A DNA stretch of 64,000 nucleotides from Carya illinoinensis (Eukaryota; Streptophyta; Magnoliopsida; Fagales; Juglandaceae), in assembly GCF_018687715.1 (NCBI RefSeq), contig NC_056759.1, positions 6,239,501 through 6,303,500 of the forward strand, given 5' to 3'. Each line of letters opens with the position of its first letter. The first letter of the stretch is position 1. Shown piece by piece: positions 11,824 to 26,800 of the stretch. A program made the position numbers and the translations under genes. A model generated the notes under the pieces. That model did no database searches and was not told the origin of the DNA. It saw only the letters and a list, made by a program, of their open reading frames with translations.

Positions 11824-14800
11824 CTGCATGAATCAAGAATTTTGAACCAATTAAACAATGCTACTACTCACAATAAACCAAGTACGTAAATAAATTACAT
11901 CAAGACAATTAGGAATATTTTTTTTTTTTTAAATTACCAAGTATGAGCAGAAGGCAAGTGATCCGGGCTGCCATAAGCCTTGTGTATCTGAAACTTTTGT
12001 GAGCCTGAAATTCCTTGAAGTTCACGGAACCCTTCCAAAGGCACCTGGTAAAAAATTGGAAAGATGAGTGGAGTGCTCAAAGCCTCAAAACCATTACCAT
12101 ATTAACTTAAAAGGCAGTGTACCAAACAGGTAAGCTCAAACGTACACATTTTCCCAAATGTATCCACACAAAAATGAGGAGCATACATAAAACGCATCAT
12201 TCGGTACAATCAAGGTACAAGCAAATGAAGTCTGTCCCTATTGTGGATCAATAAGATATGCATTGGATGAGAAGAGAGCTTTATAAGACCAAAAAGTTTT
12301 TATCGGTAAACAAAATTTTTATTGATAAAAAATTTAAGACCAGAAAGATTAGATATACACAGAAATTTGAACCACCTAGGTCATGGGAATAAACGAAATT
12401 AAGAATAAATGATTACATGGTTAAAGGATAACGTTTCTACTTACCCAAAAAAATGACAGTTTCTCAACGTGTATTAGGGACTTCAGATTATATCCCACCG
12501 ATACAAGGATGGGAAATCTTGCCCCGTTTGGATTTAGAAAATATCTCATCTTATCTCATCATTACAACTTTTCCAAATTCCCACACAAAATATAATAAAC
12601 AATTCAACTTTTTCAAATCCGAAAACAATAATAATATTAAAAAATAATATTCTAACAATATTTTATTCAACTTTCATATTTCATCTAAAACCTATCTCAT
12701 CTCTGTATCCAAACCAGGCTAAAAGAGGGATCCCATACCCAGTCCCCTCCACCTGGTTGCGTAGCTCAGTCATTAAACCCAAAAAACAACTGTAAGTAGT
12801 GCAATCAAAGTACACTGCAATCAGTCCAACTTGATGCATAACATTTCTAAATAAGAAAGTACATTGTGACAAAGCTGATACTTTCGTGGACCCAACATTC
12901 AAACTTACAAATAGGATCACTTGATGATTAAACATGAATATGAAGTAACTTGTAGATTTATGCAATTATATGATAACATGTACGGGACCAACTGCTGAAT
13001 AAAACGCCAACACACAAACAGGCTAATCCATGTGTATATTCAGACCAAGATGGTGTGTTCTGAAATAAAGAGTTCTGTTATTTGCATATGAAAATAAATA
13101 GTTATGTTATTTAGAAATCTCCCAGAAACTAAGTTCAAAAAATATTGAGGAAAAATACCTTAGAGGTGCCAGTCACAAACTGCAAAAGACGAGCCTTATC
13201 CTCCTTGCTGAAACCCTGAACAACTTCCCAAAACCACTGAATAACAGGAGATGCAGGACTGTACCCAGAATACTCAGTATTCACCCTCATATCATCCACT
13301 GAAAGACAGGTACAAAAACATTCTGTCAGAGGTGAATTATTTTGTACTTGTTACAGTCTTTTATGGGGGAGAATGACGGAATGCCTCTCTATAAGGAGAC
13401 AAGGTGAATAAACTATTTTGAAGGAAACTTACAATCAATATCAGGAAGCCCACTAATCAGTAATTCAAGTTCCTTGTCATTGAAGATAGAAATTAATTCC
13501 CTGCAAATTAATTCATTGAATCCTTCCAAAAAGGCATTTATTTGAGGACGAATGGCAGTTGTCAACCGGTGCTTAGCAACTAGATCAACATACTGGTGTT
13601 TATTCTCCCCGGTAACCTTAATATTCCGTCCACCAGGAATGAGCTCATAGTCGGTCACCTGCATTAGATCCACGACATGTAAATATAAACACTAACATCT
13701 TTACCCAGAGAAAATGAAGTTCTTAAAGGAGTATGGAAAAATCATTACTTCTGTCCTCTCATACAATATCAGCTTCTCCTCATCAGCATCAATGCTAAAC
13801 GTAAGATCCAGAACATCACTTATATCATTCTGCAAAGGCAAGCAAGAAACAAAGTAAAACAAATTGTCACTTACCAAACATGGAGGGAAACTCTGCACGC
13901 GTGCTCTCTCTCACACACACACACACGGTTGCATGTAGCCTACCTCAAGCATCCATTTAAGGTTTTTAAAGTAATCTGGATCAATGGCTTCAATGTCTTG
14001 ATAAGTAACTTTTACCCCCAATATATGCTTGTAGAATGAACGAGTGAAATGAACATCCAAGAGTTGCCCATCAAGAAGGGCTTTCCCAACCTGAAAAGAT
14101 GAGGAATAAGTAGGAAACATACAAACAATTCTCAATGGGATAAGAGCAACTTTAAAACATTCGTTTTTCACAAGTAATAGAGCAACTTTAAAACATACTT
14201 ACCACTCGCCCAACAAATTTGAAATATGACAGATGTTCTGTTTGATACACAGAGTTAGGGTTTGGCTGAAATGTCGAGTCATTACCCACAGTTGTAAAAA
14301 GTAGTGCCCCCTTATCAAAGATAACCCTGGATAGCAATTGATACCACTCCCTTGTAAGTCCACCTGCATCAATACCTTCCTCTCCTTGAAAGTGAACTGT
14401 CAACCTCCCTTTCAAATCTAGAGTGGATCTCATACGCAGCTGGTTATATGAATCTTCAAGAATGTAAGCTCTTCTTACAGAAATTCTTAAAGGACTGCGA
14501 CGATGGTCATGTTGATGCTTTATTTTTGATCTGAAGTGAGCACGCTTATTGTCAAAGTCAATAAATCTAGGAACCTTTAGCATGAGGGAGAAGGACTTCT
14601 CAAGCAACCCAGGGTTTTGCCTGATGAAAGCATTTAGCAGCTTCCTATGCTTCTCCGAGAACTTCACAAAAGCAAGGTGTTTTTCATCAACTTTCAAAGT
14701 ATTCACCGAGGTTTTCTGCTGGCCAGCATAAGTGGTGGCATCTTCGACCTCTGAAACTAAAGCAATACTAAATTCATCATTAGACCCTGGCTGCATAGGA

Positions 14801-17800
14801 TGTAATTTCTCACACACCACAAAGAAAGATTCTATATATGGCAAGATGTTCTGAGAGCCTGGAGGGAGTGGAGTCACTGCACCAGAGGGTTTAGAGGCTG
14901 ACATTTTAGATGAAGTCAACAAATCAGGTGCCGAGTCTGAATAAGTCTCTATTTTGCTTATGCAAGTGCTCAGATCCAGCCACAGAGGCTCCAAAGCTGC
15001 ATTTATGTCTCGCACCTGAGAAAGAGCGGCTGTATATTCCTTTTCAGGAATAATTTGTAGATCATTCTCTTTCTCACTCATTGAAGCAACAAGAGAGCTT
15101 AATGCCTGCAGAACCCTTAATATTGCAGCTCCACCAGAGGATGTTGTGCTGAGGAGTGCTTCCACAGCTTCACCAAACATGTGTAACTCATCTACAGCAG
15201 ATGAAGTCAAGTTTTGAATGGCCCCAGTAAGCTCAGTAGCAAACAGATGACAATGAGTTGGAGCATTTGCCACCAACTTCTTCATTACCTCCGCCACTAG
15301 AGTATATGCATTGTCTGACAGTCTGGGTGTATCATGTAATTTGTTAAGCCAAATGTACAAGGTCAAAATCACATCCACTCTCAATGAAGAATTCAAACCA
15401 AATGTCTAATGCAGGCTGTCACAATGAATTAATAGAATCTACAGTACGGGCATCAGAGAATTATTTGTTGATTATGCATTGATTGTTGGATGAATAAGCA
15501 AGGAACATGACCACTATAAAAGTCTGGACACAGAATGAGTGATGTGTGAACCAAACAAAATACGTAACAGAAGCTTTCCAACAAAAATGTAATTGCCCAA
15601 ACATATAGATGAATGTATGGAACTGGAAACAGAATGGACAATACTAAAAAATGAATAGAAATCCAACAATCAAGCTTTTGGTATTCAAAGGTATAACAAT
15701 TCATACGATATAATACCACAAAAAATGAAATTTAATAGGCCAAAAGCAGCATCATACCCCTCTCGTGCAAGCAATGAGCATAGAAGTCGGAGTTCTGCTT
15801 GTGGTAGGTTAAGCAATACAGCTTGCGGATCAAATTCCTTGCACACACCAGTGGTGCTGAGCTTGGAGATATCAGTGTCCTTGGACGATGCTGCAACATC
15901 TGAAGAAATTTGACCAGATTCTCTACTTATTCCAACATCTGATGTTACACTTTCTGGACCAGATGGTTGCTCAGATGCAGATGCCCGAGATTTGTCAGAT
16001 ACTGATTTACTTTCAGCATTATTAATGATGACCTCCAATAAGTTAAGAAGCTGAAAAAGAACCAGACGGTAAAGCCTAATGAACACATCTAAATTAACAA
16101 TTGTAAGAAAACCAAATAAAACTTCATGCAAAACATCACCTGTTCAAGATGGGCTATACTCCTCAAATAAAGGGGTTGATTTAAGAGGTTCAAAAGCAAC
16201 GAAATGGATATATATCCTTTCCCATGATCACTCCTATCCATTCCATCATCTTCAACAACCATCACAGCTTTACCCCGTGCCCGATCAGTATTTTGTGTCT
16301 CCAGAACAGCAGGTCGAGGCAACCTAAACTGAAGCAAAATCTTTGCCACTGATGGGTGATTACGAGCCAAATAAGTAAGAGTTTCAAGAATACGCCGAGA
16401 CACCAAGGGAGGAACACCTATAAGAACAAAAAGGTTCATAAGAAGCTAATGGCAAGTTGCATGCTACTGCCACATGTCAAAACCACTAAAAACATTAGAA
16501 ATTTTTTTATTTATTTTTAATGCATAAATCCCTGATACTACAGAAAAGAAGTCTTTTGAACATCAGCAAAAATATATCAAGCATACAAACCAGAAAAAAA
16601 AAAATGAAAATACAAAAGAAATTTAATTTCTTTCATGCTTCTTTCCTGTCTATTTGAATGATAAACAAAGATTTAAACTCTCTCATGGCAAAACTCAAAC
16701 TGGGAAATAAACTTGGATAAAACATCAGATATAACACCCTATTCAACACTGGGTGACCAGGGCAACCTTTGAGGCACCAGGAGCTCTTATCACATATATC
16801 TCCTCAACAGAAAATCCAAGACCATGTTCCACCCATTCTTGAAAACAGCTCGACTCTAGTAATTACAGGAAGGGCAACCAAAACTTGCCCATCAAAGGAG
16901 TAGATTAAATAAGGGGTCTTACCATCAAAAGACTGAGGACGTGAATACATCACATTACTCTGACAAGCATAAAGCCGATAAGAAGGCTCACCAGCACTCA
17001 AGTTGTTAACATGCTTTCTTGTATCAAGCATTAACATGTCCATGAGAATCTTCACCATAGAACTTCTGGTTTCATGATGAGCACATAAATTCAGAAGCAG
17101 CCTCTGCAGCTGACCTTTGTACAGTGGCTGCAATATTTATGTCCATAAATGCATAGTTCATAAAGAATAGACATATAGGACATATCTAAATACCTATAAA
17201 AAAAAAAGGGCATATCTAAATAACCAAGATTATACCTGCACTACACGAAGCAACCTAATCATGGCATGCAGAGCATCTGTATCAACTAAAGGAGCTCCAT
17301 CGGCTTCAACTAGCTTAGCTCCCATTGACCTACGGGCAATGCTTCCCCCGGCTCTTTCCAGGCTGGACCCTATACCATCACCTCTTCTTGGAGTTTCACC
17401 TCTGCGATTCCTAGAGTACATACCAAAAAGGGTGCGACTGTAACGGTGTGCAAATCTTTCACGCAACCTGTTTGCCTCCGTAACAAGAGCTGGCGTCAGA
17501 TTTGCAAGGATAGCATCAGATGAAGTTAAGAGAACCTGATGATAAAACAGACAAAAAATTGAAGAGGCTCATTTCAATTCTACATTTGGTTTTACGAGTA
17601 ATGAATAAAGGACACTCCAAAAACCAATGTACCTCTTCTCGCAAATCTGAAGGAAAAGTTGCAATTATTGAGACCGTGTCCATTTCAACAGGTTGACCTT
17701 CCAGTTCCTGAGATTGATGTAGCCTTTGTGCTTGCTGCTGTGCCAGAACTTCTGCTCGTATGTCAGGGGGAAGGGCTGCAAGAAATTCTGGATCAATATC

Positions 17801-20800
17801 TCCGGAATTTTGTGGTTCAGCATTTGAGGGCGGAGCTGCTTGACCCTGTTGAGCTGAAAGAACCTCAGCACGCAGCTCCTCTGGAAGAGCATCCAGGAAT
17901 GCAGGATCAATTGCTCCAGGACCAGCATCACGGTTGAGTTGCTGCTCTGCTGCCGGACCAGCCTGATCCGCTTCTAGGCTGGAACCTTCTGAAACTTCAG
18001 TCACACTATGAAGGGACACATCTCTTCCATCAACAGGTGTAGAATTCACAAAAGAGACATTTGTCCTTCTAGAGCGAGCTGCCTGTTGATCACCCAAGGG
18101 CATTCTATCTGCAGAAGCTTGCCTTTCTCCACCATCATCATGGCCATCGGCACTTCCAATTTCGACATCAAGGCTTCGAAGGCTCTCACCCAAGGTCGCC
18201 CCACTTCCACTGCTTGCTTGGCTCACAGCTTCAACATCCCGTACAGCTGCATCATTGTGTTCAAACTGCATTTCAACAGATTGCAATTGCGAGCTGGCTG
18301 CATCAGTTCCATGTAGAGGTTCACTTGCGGCAGGCCTCAGATCAGCATTGCCAGAGCTATCAATTTCAACAGTTGAAGGTGGCATGCTACTAGTTTCATT
18401 GTTTTCAAAAGAAAAGTTGGTCCTTGCACCTGCTTCTGTTTCTTGCAACTGGCAAACTTCATCTTTGTTTTTAGGATCCTGTGCCATTGTGTTCTGGTCA
18501 GAAGGCTGCTCAAGGGCTGGTCGTCTCAATTGGGAAACTAGCAGCTCTTCAAGGCCATGTGGCACTAAACCTGCATTTGATCCACCACTTGGCTGGTTAT
18601 CATCCACCCACAAGTTCAAACGGTGTCCATGGCGCCCATCCCTCAGGGAACGGAAAATAGAATCCAAGCGTGACGAGGTGCTCTCCAAGTTCCTATCTGC
18701 AAAGACCATGTCACGTGCATTCTCTGCAGCAATGTGTTCCAGTATCAGAGACCAAGAATGCCAAATATTAAACCTAGAGGAAACAATTAAGCTAAAATAC
18801 AGGTAACAACAGAAACTGTAGTAAGAATTCAATTATTTCAAGGTCTAAAAACCATCCCTAGAAGAAGCTTACCAGATTGCCGAGGAGCAGCTGAGTGCAC
18901 AGATGAAGAAGGTGCCAGTAGAAGAGGATGCCTTGACGGGGTAACACTGTCACCACTTCTGCCCAAAAGACTGTAGATGGATGTAGTACGCCCTTCGCGT
19001 CTAGAACCAAAAACTTCAACTGGCATCACATGGAGAGCTTCATTGGAAAAACTATTGTCTCTACCAAAAGCCTCAATATGGTCTAAAACATTTATTCCAT
19101 TTATGCCCTCCTCCAGCCTCAGTATTACTCCATCCTCATCATCCTCGTCATCCTCTTCTTCCTCCATTATTTCTTCATCAAAATCATCATCATCAATTTC
19201 ATGATCATCTTGATCTGTGTCAGGATGGGGAAGATGGTGGACTTCATCTTCTTCCAGATCATTATGTTCCTCCTCATCCTCATCTTCATCTTCATCCACT
19301 TCATCCCCATCATCCCCAGACATCTCCTCATCATCATCTTCATCAATATTTTCTTGTCCACGACGGATTTCAAATTGTATTCCCACCGTATCAATTCCAT
19401 TTTCAAGACCCCTCACATCATCAGAGGTTTCATGCATATAGTCATCCCCATTAGCAGGACCAAAACCTCCATCAAGATCTTGATCGTGTTCCATGTCATC
19501 TGTAACAGCCTCAGAGCCACCGTAAGGTTGGACAGCATTATACGACCCAATGTTGTCAGCTGGCACAGAATCAGGATTGAACTGAGCTGCAGCTTCCACA
19601 GACTGAGATACATCACCACTATTATCCATTCTTGCAGATTCAGTAAGATCGGGAGTTTTTGTTGAATTATCATCCTTCTCTATGTTGGAATCAGCAGAAT
19701 GGATATATTCCTTTGTTACCAACTCCAGAGCTTTAATTAGACCAGTAACAACTTTAGGTGAGTCAGCATGGTCCAGATCCAAAACTTGAAGAGTTTGAGT
19801 CAATGACCTAACCAGACCAACATCTATGAAAGTGGCAGAAGCTTCTGCTAAAATGTATGAACCAGTAGGTGAACGAGCACCTAGTACATCATTAAGCAGA
19901 TCGACAAAAGCTGGTATATTGTTTCCTGGCGGGCTAAAACCATTGCACGAATTAACAAAGTCATTGAATATATAATTGCTCTCTGTTAGAACTCTCCTTC
20001 TTGCTTCAGTGGAACGGACACAAGATGCCACCAAAAACTGGCTAGCCCTGGTTGCTAGTTTATGCCTCCAGTCACCATCTATTTTCTTGTCCTTTTTTAA
20101 ACTCCGAGAATATGGAAGAAACTTGTGAAGAATGTGATGGAATATTCCACCAGCATACACACCAGCAGGACCTTTTTGTTGAGGACAACGGCAACTACTA
20201 ACTTCAGCATCCTTCCGAAGCAAAATGTGAACAGATGAAGCATACATCAGCATAATCTCCGTCAAAAGCTTTAATATGAATACAATTTTTGCAAGTGACG
20301 CAGAAGCTTCATCCCCATTGGCTTGATTATTCTCTTCAGGCATAGTGGCAACGGCTTTTCCTTTCTCCTTAATAGCTGCAGCATCAATGTCCATGTCAGT
20401 TGACGATGGATCAAGGACATCTGAAACCACATCATCTTTCAGGGGAGGAACAAAAGTACAGACAGAATCTAAAAGAAGCTCAATCACGTTTATAAAGCTC
20501 TGTGGAGATTTTCTATGAACTTTGACACTCTTTAAATTTGTATCATTAAGTTTTCCATGCCCATTCCCAGAAGCAACTGGATTCACATTACTTGAAGCAA
20601 CTTTCCCATCAGCAGTTTGTTGTTTATCTTTCTCCAGTGATTTCTCCTTCTCCTTCTCCTTCTCTTTGTACTTGTCTTTGTCATGATCTTTCAGCAAGAC
20701 AATATAGTGCCTTTCACCGACCATCTCAACTTGGCAAACAGACTGAGCAGCCTGCATAAAGACCACTGGATCCCGTGAAATGACGGAATTTAAATTTGAC

Positions 20801-23800
20801 AGGAAGTTACGTGCAGGGATCCTTCCATTCGTATGTCTATTGGTGGCAGCCACAAAGCTGTGCCTTATCTCAGATTCCATTGCTTGCTGTAGGGTTTGCG
20901 GATCTTCAAGAATATGACGGATGATATTAGCAGCCACATTATCAAACCCAGGAAAGAGGCTAATTGTTGGCAAAGAAAGCAGTAAACTCAGTCCCCCAGC
21001 ATCAAGAAAACTAATAGCAACAGAATGAGTTCTAGTGAGAGTAGAGCACAGTTGGAGAACAGCATGCATTGTCTCAGCGGGAAGCTGGTTCCTGATACAA
21101 CTGCAAGCAATCTCAATAAGTCTCTTCTGCTCATTTATATCAGTATGCTTCGGAACTAATCCCAATGCGGACCGCAACCTGGTTTGCTTATCCTCATCAA
21201 TGGTGAGAGATGTTTGGTGGTTATTAGCAGTGTCCTGCTTCAACTGCTCCACAATTTCAGAGTTCAATTTTTTATTCACCTGCAACAGCCGATCAACAGC
21301 AAGAAAAGCAGTTGTCACCCACATAGGAACCTGGCATTTCTCCATTCCAACTGATCCAGAACACCATTGCAAAAGTAGATCTGCAGCAACTGCAACCAGA
21401 CCATTCATTGTGGCAAGTTCTCGTGACACTTCATCTTCATGAAAAAGTAGAGCAAGAACATGAAAAAGACTAGATACCATGGCAGCATTTTCGCTTTCAG
21501 AAATCAAAGTACAATCCTTCAGCCGATCAACAAGAAAGGAGATGACATTTGACCTATATTGTCCATCATTTTGGGAGCATATCATCATGAGCAGGTCTCG
21601 AACTGGAAAAACAATAGATTCCTTCGTCTGCAGGAGCCGAGTACATGTAGATAACAACTCCTCAACAGGAGGAAGTTGCACCATCTCTTCTTCAAGCTGT
21701 TGAGTATCTTCATTTGTGCTCACTTCCTTTGTGTCTGATGCAGCATTCCCAAGGGACATGGCAAGTGCACGAGCAAGTTCGTCATCTTCTTGAGCATCCT
21801 CTGGATGGGAGAACAACCACTCCATTGCCAATTCCACACTATTTGACCCAACTCGCCTGAGAGCTTCCTCCGCACGAGACCTGGAAAAACCCATCTCTAC
21901 AATTGTTGAAATATCAGTCTCATTAGGAGGAGGTCCAGTTAAGCGAGCACCAGTGTTGCTACTGACGTTTTTCACTTCAATCCCAGAATAGACATGCCTA
22001 ATTATAGAAATTACCAAAGTAATTAAATCATTACTGCAATCAACAAAGTAGGGGTGAGTCCAAACAGGAAGCACTGCCTTCAGCACCATGGACTGGAGAA
22101 CCTTCACAAAAATCTCAGCATCCCGTGGAAAGGGAACATTGCTATTTGTTAGAGGTTGGGCAAGCAAGTGTTTTGTAAACGGGGTTAATATAAAAGATGA
22201 GGTCACCAAGTGGTCCATGAGTTTCCCATAGCTAGATAGAGGACCATAAATCCATGAATTATCAGTAACTCCCTTTTCATCCTGCTTTAAGATCCCATCA
22301 TCAGTTTCCATGGGAGATGCGGGAGTGCGGTTCACAGCAAACAGCAATTGACTGGTAGCTTCAAATGTTGTCAAAACTGATTGAATTACACCATGTCCAT
22401 ACAAGCAATTCAGTAAAACAGGATTACAGGAATCTGGCCTGTCCAGTAGAAAGCCATCAATGAAATCGATAACCTTTCCAAAGTATCGGCACTTTGTTGA
22501 TATGGATGCCTCGGTTCCAGAAGGATTAACATGACCCCCAAAATTCATGTGATCCAGAGCAATAGATGCAACAGTAGAAGCCACTGATTTTGATGAAGGA
22601 GAAACATTCAAAATATCATCCCGTCGACGAGAGGGAAGCAACATTACCTTCCCCAACTCTTGAAACAAATGGGTAATGTGAAAAGAAAGAGACCTCATCA
22701 TGTCGCAGCAAGAAGTATGGTAGGATCTCTGCTTACTAACATCTCCAGCAGCATCTGAAGAAGCAGAATGATGGACTTGATTACCAGCTCCAAATCGCAA
22801 GTTTGAAGAACTATTGGCACGTCTTTGTTGGGAACTAGAGGCACGACCAAGATCACGGTATGTGTTTAAAATGTCAAAAAACTGGGATTCAATACTCCAC
22901 CCCGATGTCCTCCTCCTCAATAATGGATCGAGGAACTGCCTGAAAGAGTTGAATCTTTGGTCTTGAGTTTCATTTGTAACCAATTCAGACTGTTGTGAGT
23001 CAGATGTAGAAGCAGCACCATCATCCTCCACTTCAGGCTTGGCATCTTCAAGAAGAGAAATATGCCACAGAACTTCTCGATGGACCCTCCCAATATCTTC
23101 CAGAACATCCTTGCTACCATGTCCAAATTCTGCAAGCAACGCACTCGCCCAACGGTTGTCTTTTGAGGCAGCAAGAAATAGAAGGAACTCCACAAGAAAA
23201 AGTGCAGAAAAGATTCTATCATCCTGTGGCATATTTGGATCTGGCAAAAAGGTCCCTGAAACGACTACAAATCCAGTCAAAGCTATTTTTAGATGGTCTC
23301 TGAGAGAGGAACAGAAAGCATGTGCCAGTGGAGTAGAGTGATTCTGAGTAAAACCCTTGAAAACCATGGTGCTATGCAAAGCAATAGACATTGCATCAGA
23401 TGACTGTGCAATACTAGGCCGTAAAAGAAGCATCATTAAGGCTTCAATTCCTGACTTCTCCACAAATAGCCGACATGTTTCAGAGTTTTCCATAGTCCTG
23501 TGAACCAGTACCATCAAATGAAAGATGCAAAGTTGAATGAACTGCTCATCGTTGATCCCTCCTGAAGCCGAATCAACTGCACCAACCAAACAGCAATGGC
23601 TTTCGTTGCCTTTGTCTTCAGAATCCATATCCATTGAAGTGCTCTCATTCAATTTCCCAGATGATCCTGAGCAGCTACTGTCCCCAAAAGAAGCAACTTT
23701 GTTAACAATTTCTATGATTGTATCAACACCAGTGCTTCTCAAAGAAGATACATGGCGCAAAAGCTCTTCCACTGCATTTGCCAAAGGAACAATAGCATCA

Positions 23801-26800
23801 TTCATTGGTGTAACATATTTCTTACTGCTGAAAATGTCAACAAGGAACCGTAATGCTGAAGTTTCTTTCACTGCCTCTAAGCCTTTTTCATTAAGACAAA
23901 TGGCACCAAGACCATTAGGAACACATGTAAGAGCCTTTGATGAAGGACGTATACCAGCTGCTATCGATGATAAAAAAGCAGCTGGAAGACCCATTTCAAA
24001 CAAAACAGGAAAACAAGTTGGGTCTTTGTGGATCATCTCGCTCATAACAGTCACTGCTGAGTGATAAATATCACCCCCAAATTTATCTATATTGCCAAAT
24101 ATCAACGTAAGAGTAGCAGGTAAAGAACTATCATGGGAATGTTGGGATCTGGTAGTGTTAGTAGGAGCATATGTAGCAGATCCAAGCGCCTTCAGTGAAA
24201 CCTTAATGAGCCTCTTCTGGGAGTACAGCTGATCATCACCGTTTCTGGAGCTCTCACTAATGATCATCGAGTTTTCAAGAGCCCCAGTCAAACCGATAAC
24301 CCTATTTACTTCTATTTGCAGTCTCTGAGCCAAAAGCTCCACTCCCCCCAACTCTTTAAACAGGGAAACAGCTGAACTACTGTAATCCATGAGCTTTTGT
24401 AGAGTTTTAACAGCATAACAGACCAGATGCATGTGTGTAGGATCAGAATCCTCCAAAAATGGTAGGAACGTAGGAACCATGCCTGACCCCCTAATATTAC
24501 TCCCAGAACTCGAGGATGAAACAACATGAAGCAAATAGAACTGAAGAAGTGCTTCAACAAAGGCAAGAGATGATGGATCATTGGAGACCTTCAGCGATAA
24601 AACAGCCCGCTGGAGCACATTCAGGAGTATCATCCGGTTACCGCCAGCAAAACTGATACTAGATCCACTCAAAATCCGTGCCCGCTCATGAAAAGACATG
24701 TATGCAGCTAATTGAGCTCCCAGGGCAAGCATTGCAAGTGTCCTAATGGTTCCAGAAACAGCTTCCTCAGACCGCACAATCCTGATTAACTCATTCGTAT
24801 ACTCTGGCTCATTAGCAAAAAATGAAACAAGGTCATCATGAGCATCACTAGACTGAACAAGCACAATGAATGCAAGAAGGCAAATCCTGCTGTACAGCCT
24901 GCATATTCTGCGAGAACGGAAGGCATGAGCATATCTAATTCTTGTCAACAATGAAAACCGTAGCTCGGTAGGTACATTATATTGCTCAATGCACTGTTTC
25001 AACAGTGAGAGATCATCCTCCTCCTGTAAATGAAGATCCGGTATATGTATAACTCTCAAGCTAGAAGTATTTTGATTGCTATTTTCCTTGCTTCTTTGAG
25101 CATTAAGCCCGTGCATCTCAAAATAGAGAGTAGAGCCTATCCTGCAGTTAGACTTGTCACAGTCATTTTCTAAATCAGCTGGGAACAAACAAAGCCCTTC
25201 TTCTTGGGTTCTCTCGTTTGCCATTACACATGAATACAAACCCAAACCCTCCTCCTTGCTTCCCCATCCTTGGGCTAGAGACAAGAGAGAGCTGTTTACT
25301 GAGCCACAACCAATCAACTTTCCCCCTCCATGCAACATAGAGGAGTTTATTTTCACTAGTGCAGATAGAGTTTCAAGTGTAGCTATAAGAATCTCTGGGT
25401 CAGTTGATGAAAGCAGGAGCTTGAAATTCTGAAGAGGACAAACAGTATAACATATCAGGCAAGAACTAGTAGCAGATGCTCATATAAGCATAATACCACC
25501 TAAAGCTAACATGCCTTGAAATAAGAGATCCAGGCAATTAGTTTCATACCCAAATCTAGACATTAAACATGACCTGTGACACTAAAATCAACATACCTCT
25601 AAGCCATCAAATGAACTCTTGTTATGGCAATTCTCAAGAATTGTTTGCATCACTCGTAAAATTTGTAGAACTGCCTGCTTGGGAAATAGACTATCACCTT
25701 CTAAAATTTTATCTGATAACAGGAGGTCATTCCTAGAAGAAAGGTATGTCTTGAAGTATGTATCAAAGTGCAGAAACAGCGGTCTCCAATGGTGAAAGTT
25801 ACCCTGAAAAGCAACAAAAAAATAAGCAAATAAAAAAAAAAAAAAAACTATGCACAGCAGTACTAGCAGAAGTAGCATTCTATTACCTTACCATACTCCC
25901 ATTGAAAACCCAAAAGAGGTATTGTTATATCTTGCAATGGACACTGGATCACCTTATCGATAAACAATTTGATTTTTGGAGGCTGCAAGCAATGATAAAG
26001 AGAAAAATTTTTAGCATTTTTTTGGTATACATATTATTTTTCTTTTAGCATGTTAAGGGTAAAATAAAAATAAAATGGACGCAAAGGGCCTATGCAACTT
26101 TATTCAATCCTCATAAGGAACCAATCCATTCTTACATCCATACATAAATATAATATATATATATATTGGATAAATAATCTCATCTAATACAACCCAAGAT
26201 AATCTAGCAGTAGTCACTAGAGTGAAGGACCCAAAACTTCCAATTCCTGACGCCATGCAAGGGATGCACAGTCCAAGTACAGCTAGAAAACCTGCATACA
26301 TCACTGCAATGGCATCATCGGTAAATTCAACACTACAGTAATGCCAATTTTCTGACTTTGTTTTGGTCATATCTAATAGTATGTGCAACAATCTTTTTCT
26401 TTTTTCTTTTTCAATTCAACTCAGCCACCCATGCCAGATTTAAATCACAATCACTCCAAGTGGAGGACAAGAGACCATTTGACCTGACAACCATTGGCAA
26501 AGACTTAAAAGGGAAAAAACCACCATCAATATGAGCTATTTCAGAAAAAAATGTGCCAGGTATACAATTTAACCCCTAGGGGTTGGCTCAAGTGGTAAAG
26601 GCCTTGGGCTTGGGGGTATGCTCCCCCCAGGTCTAAGGTTCAAATCCCCTTGATGCAAACAATCTCTAAGGGTCATCAGACTGGGGGATTTTCCCCTTGA
26701 ATTACCAAAGGTGCACTTGCGGGAAACTCATTGCCAAGGGCCTACACACCCCCGGGATTAGTTGGGACACTGTTCCTAGACACCCGGTCCCAATCCAAAA

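Noticed and set aside
11938..11940. Apparent premature stop removing the HECT catalytic cysteine
   Set aside because: The TG at the exon end followed by GTAATT is a splice donor. Joining to T at 11823 restores Cys and the expected C-terminus.
18255..18806. 183-codon open frame on + opposite UPL exon 5
   Set aside because: It is the antisense shadow of a strongly supported coding exon and has no recognisable domain.
19201..19665. Plus-strand Ile-rich open frame, 154 codons
   Set aside because: It is antisense of the GAT/GAA-rich acidic tract of UPL, so the lack of stops comes from biased codons.
26573..26660. Functional tRNA gene
   Set aside because: A and B boxes are present, but the head does not form a full cloverleaf by eye and is followed by a SINE body and A-rich tail.
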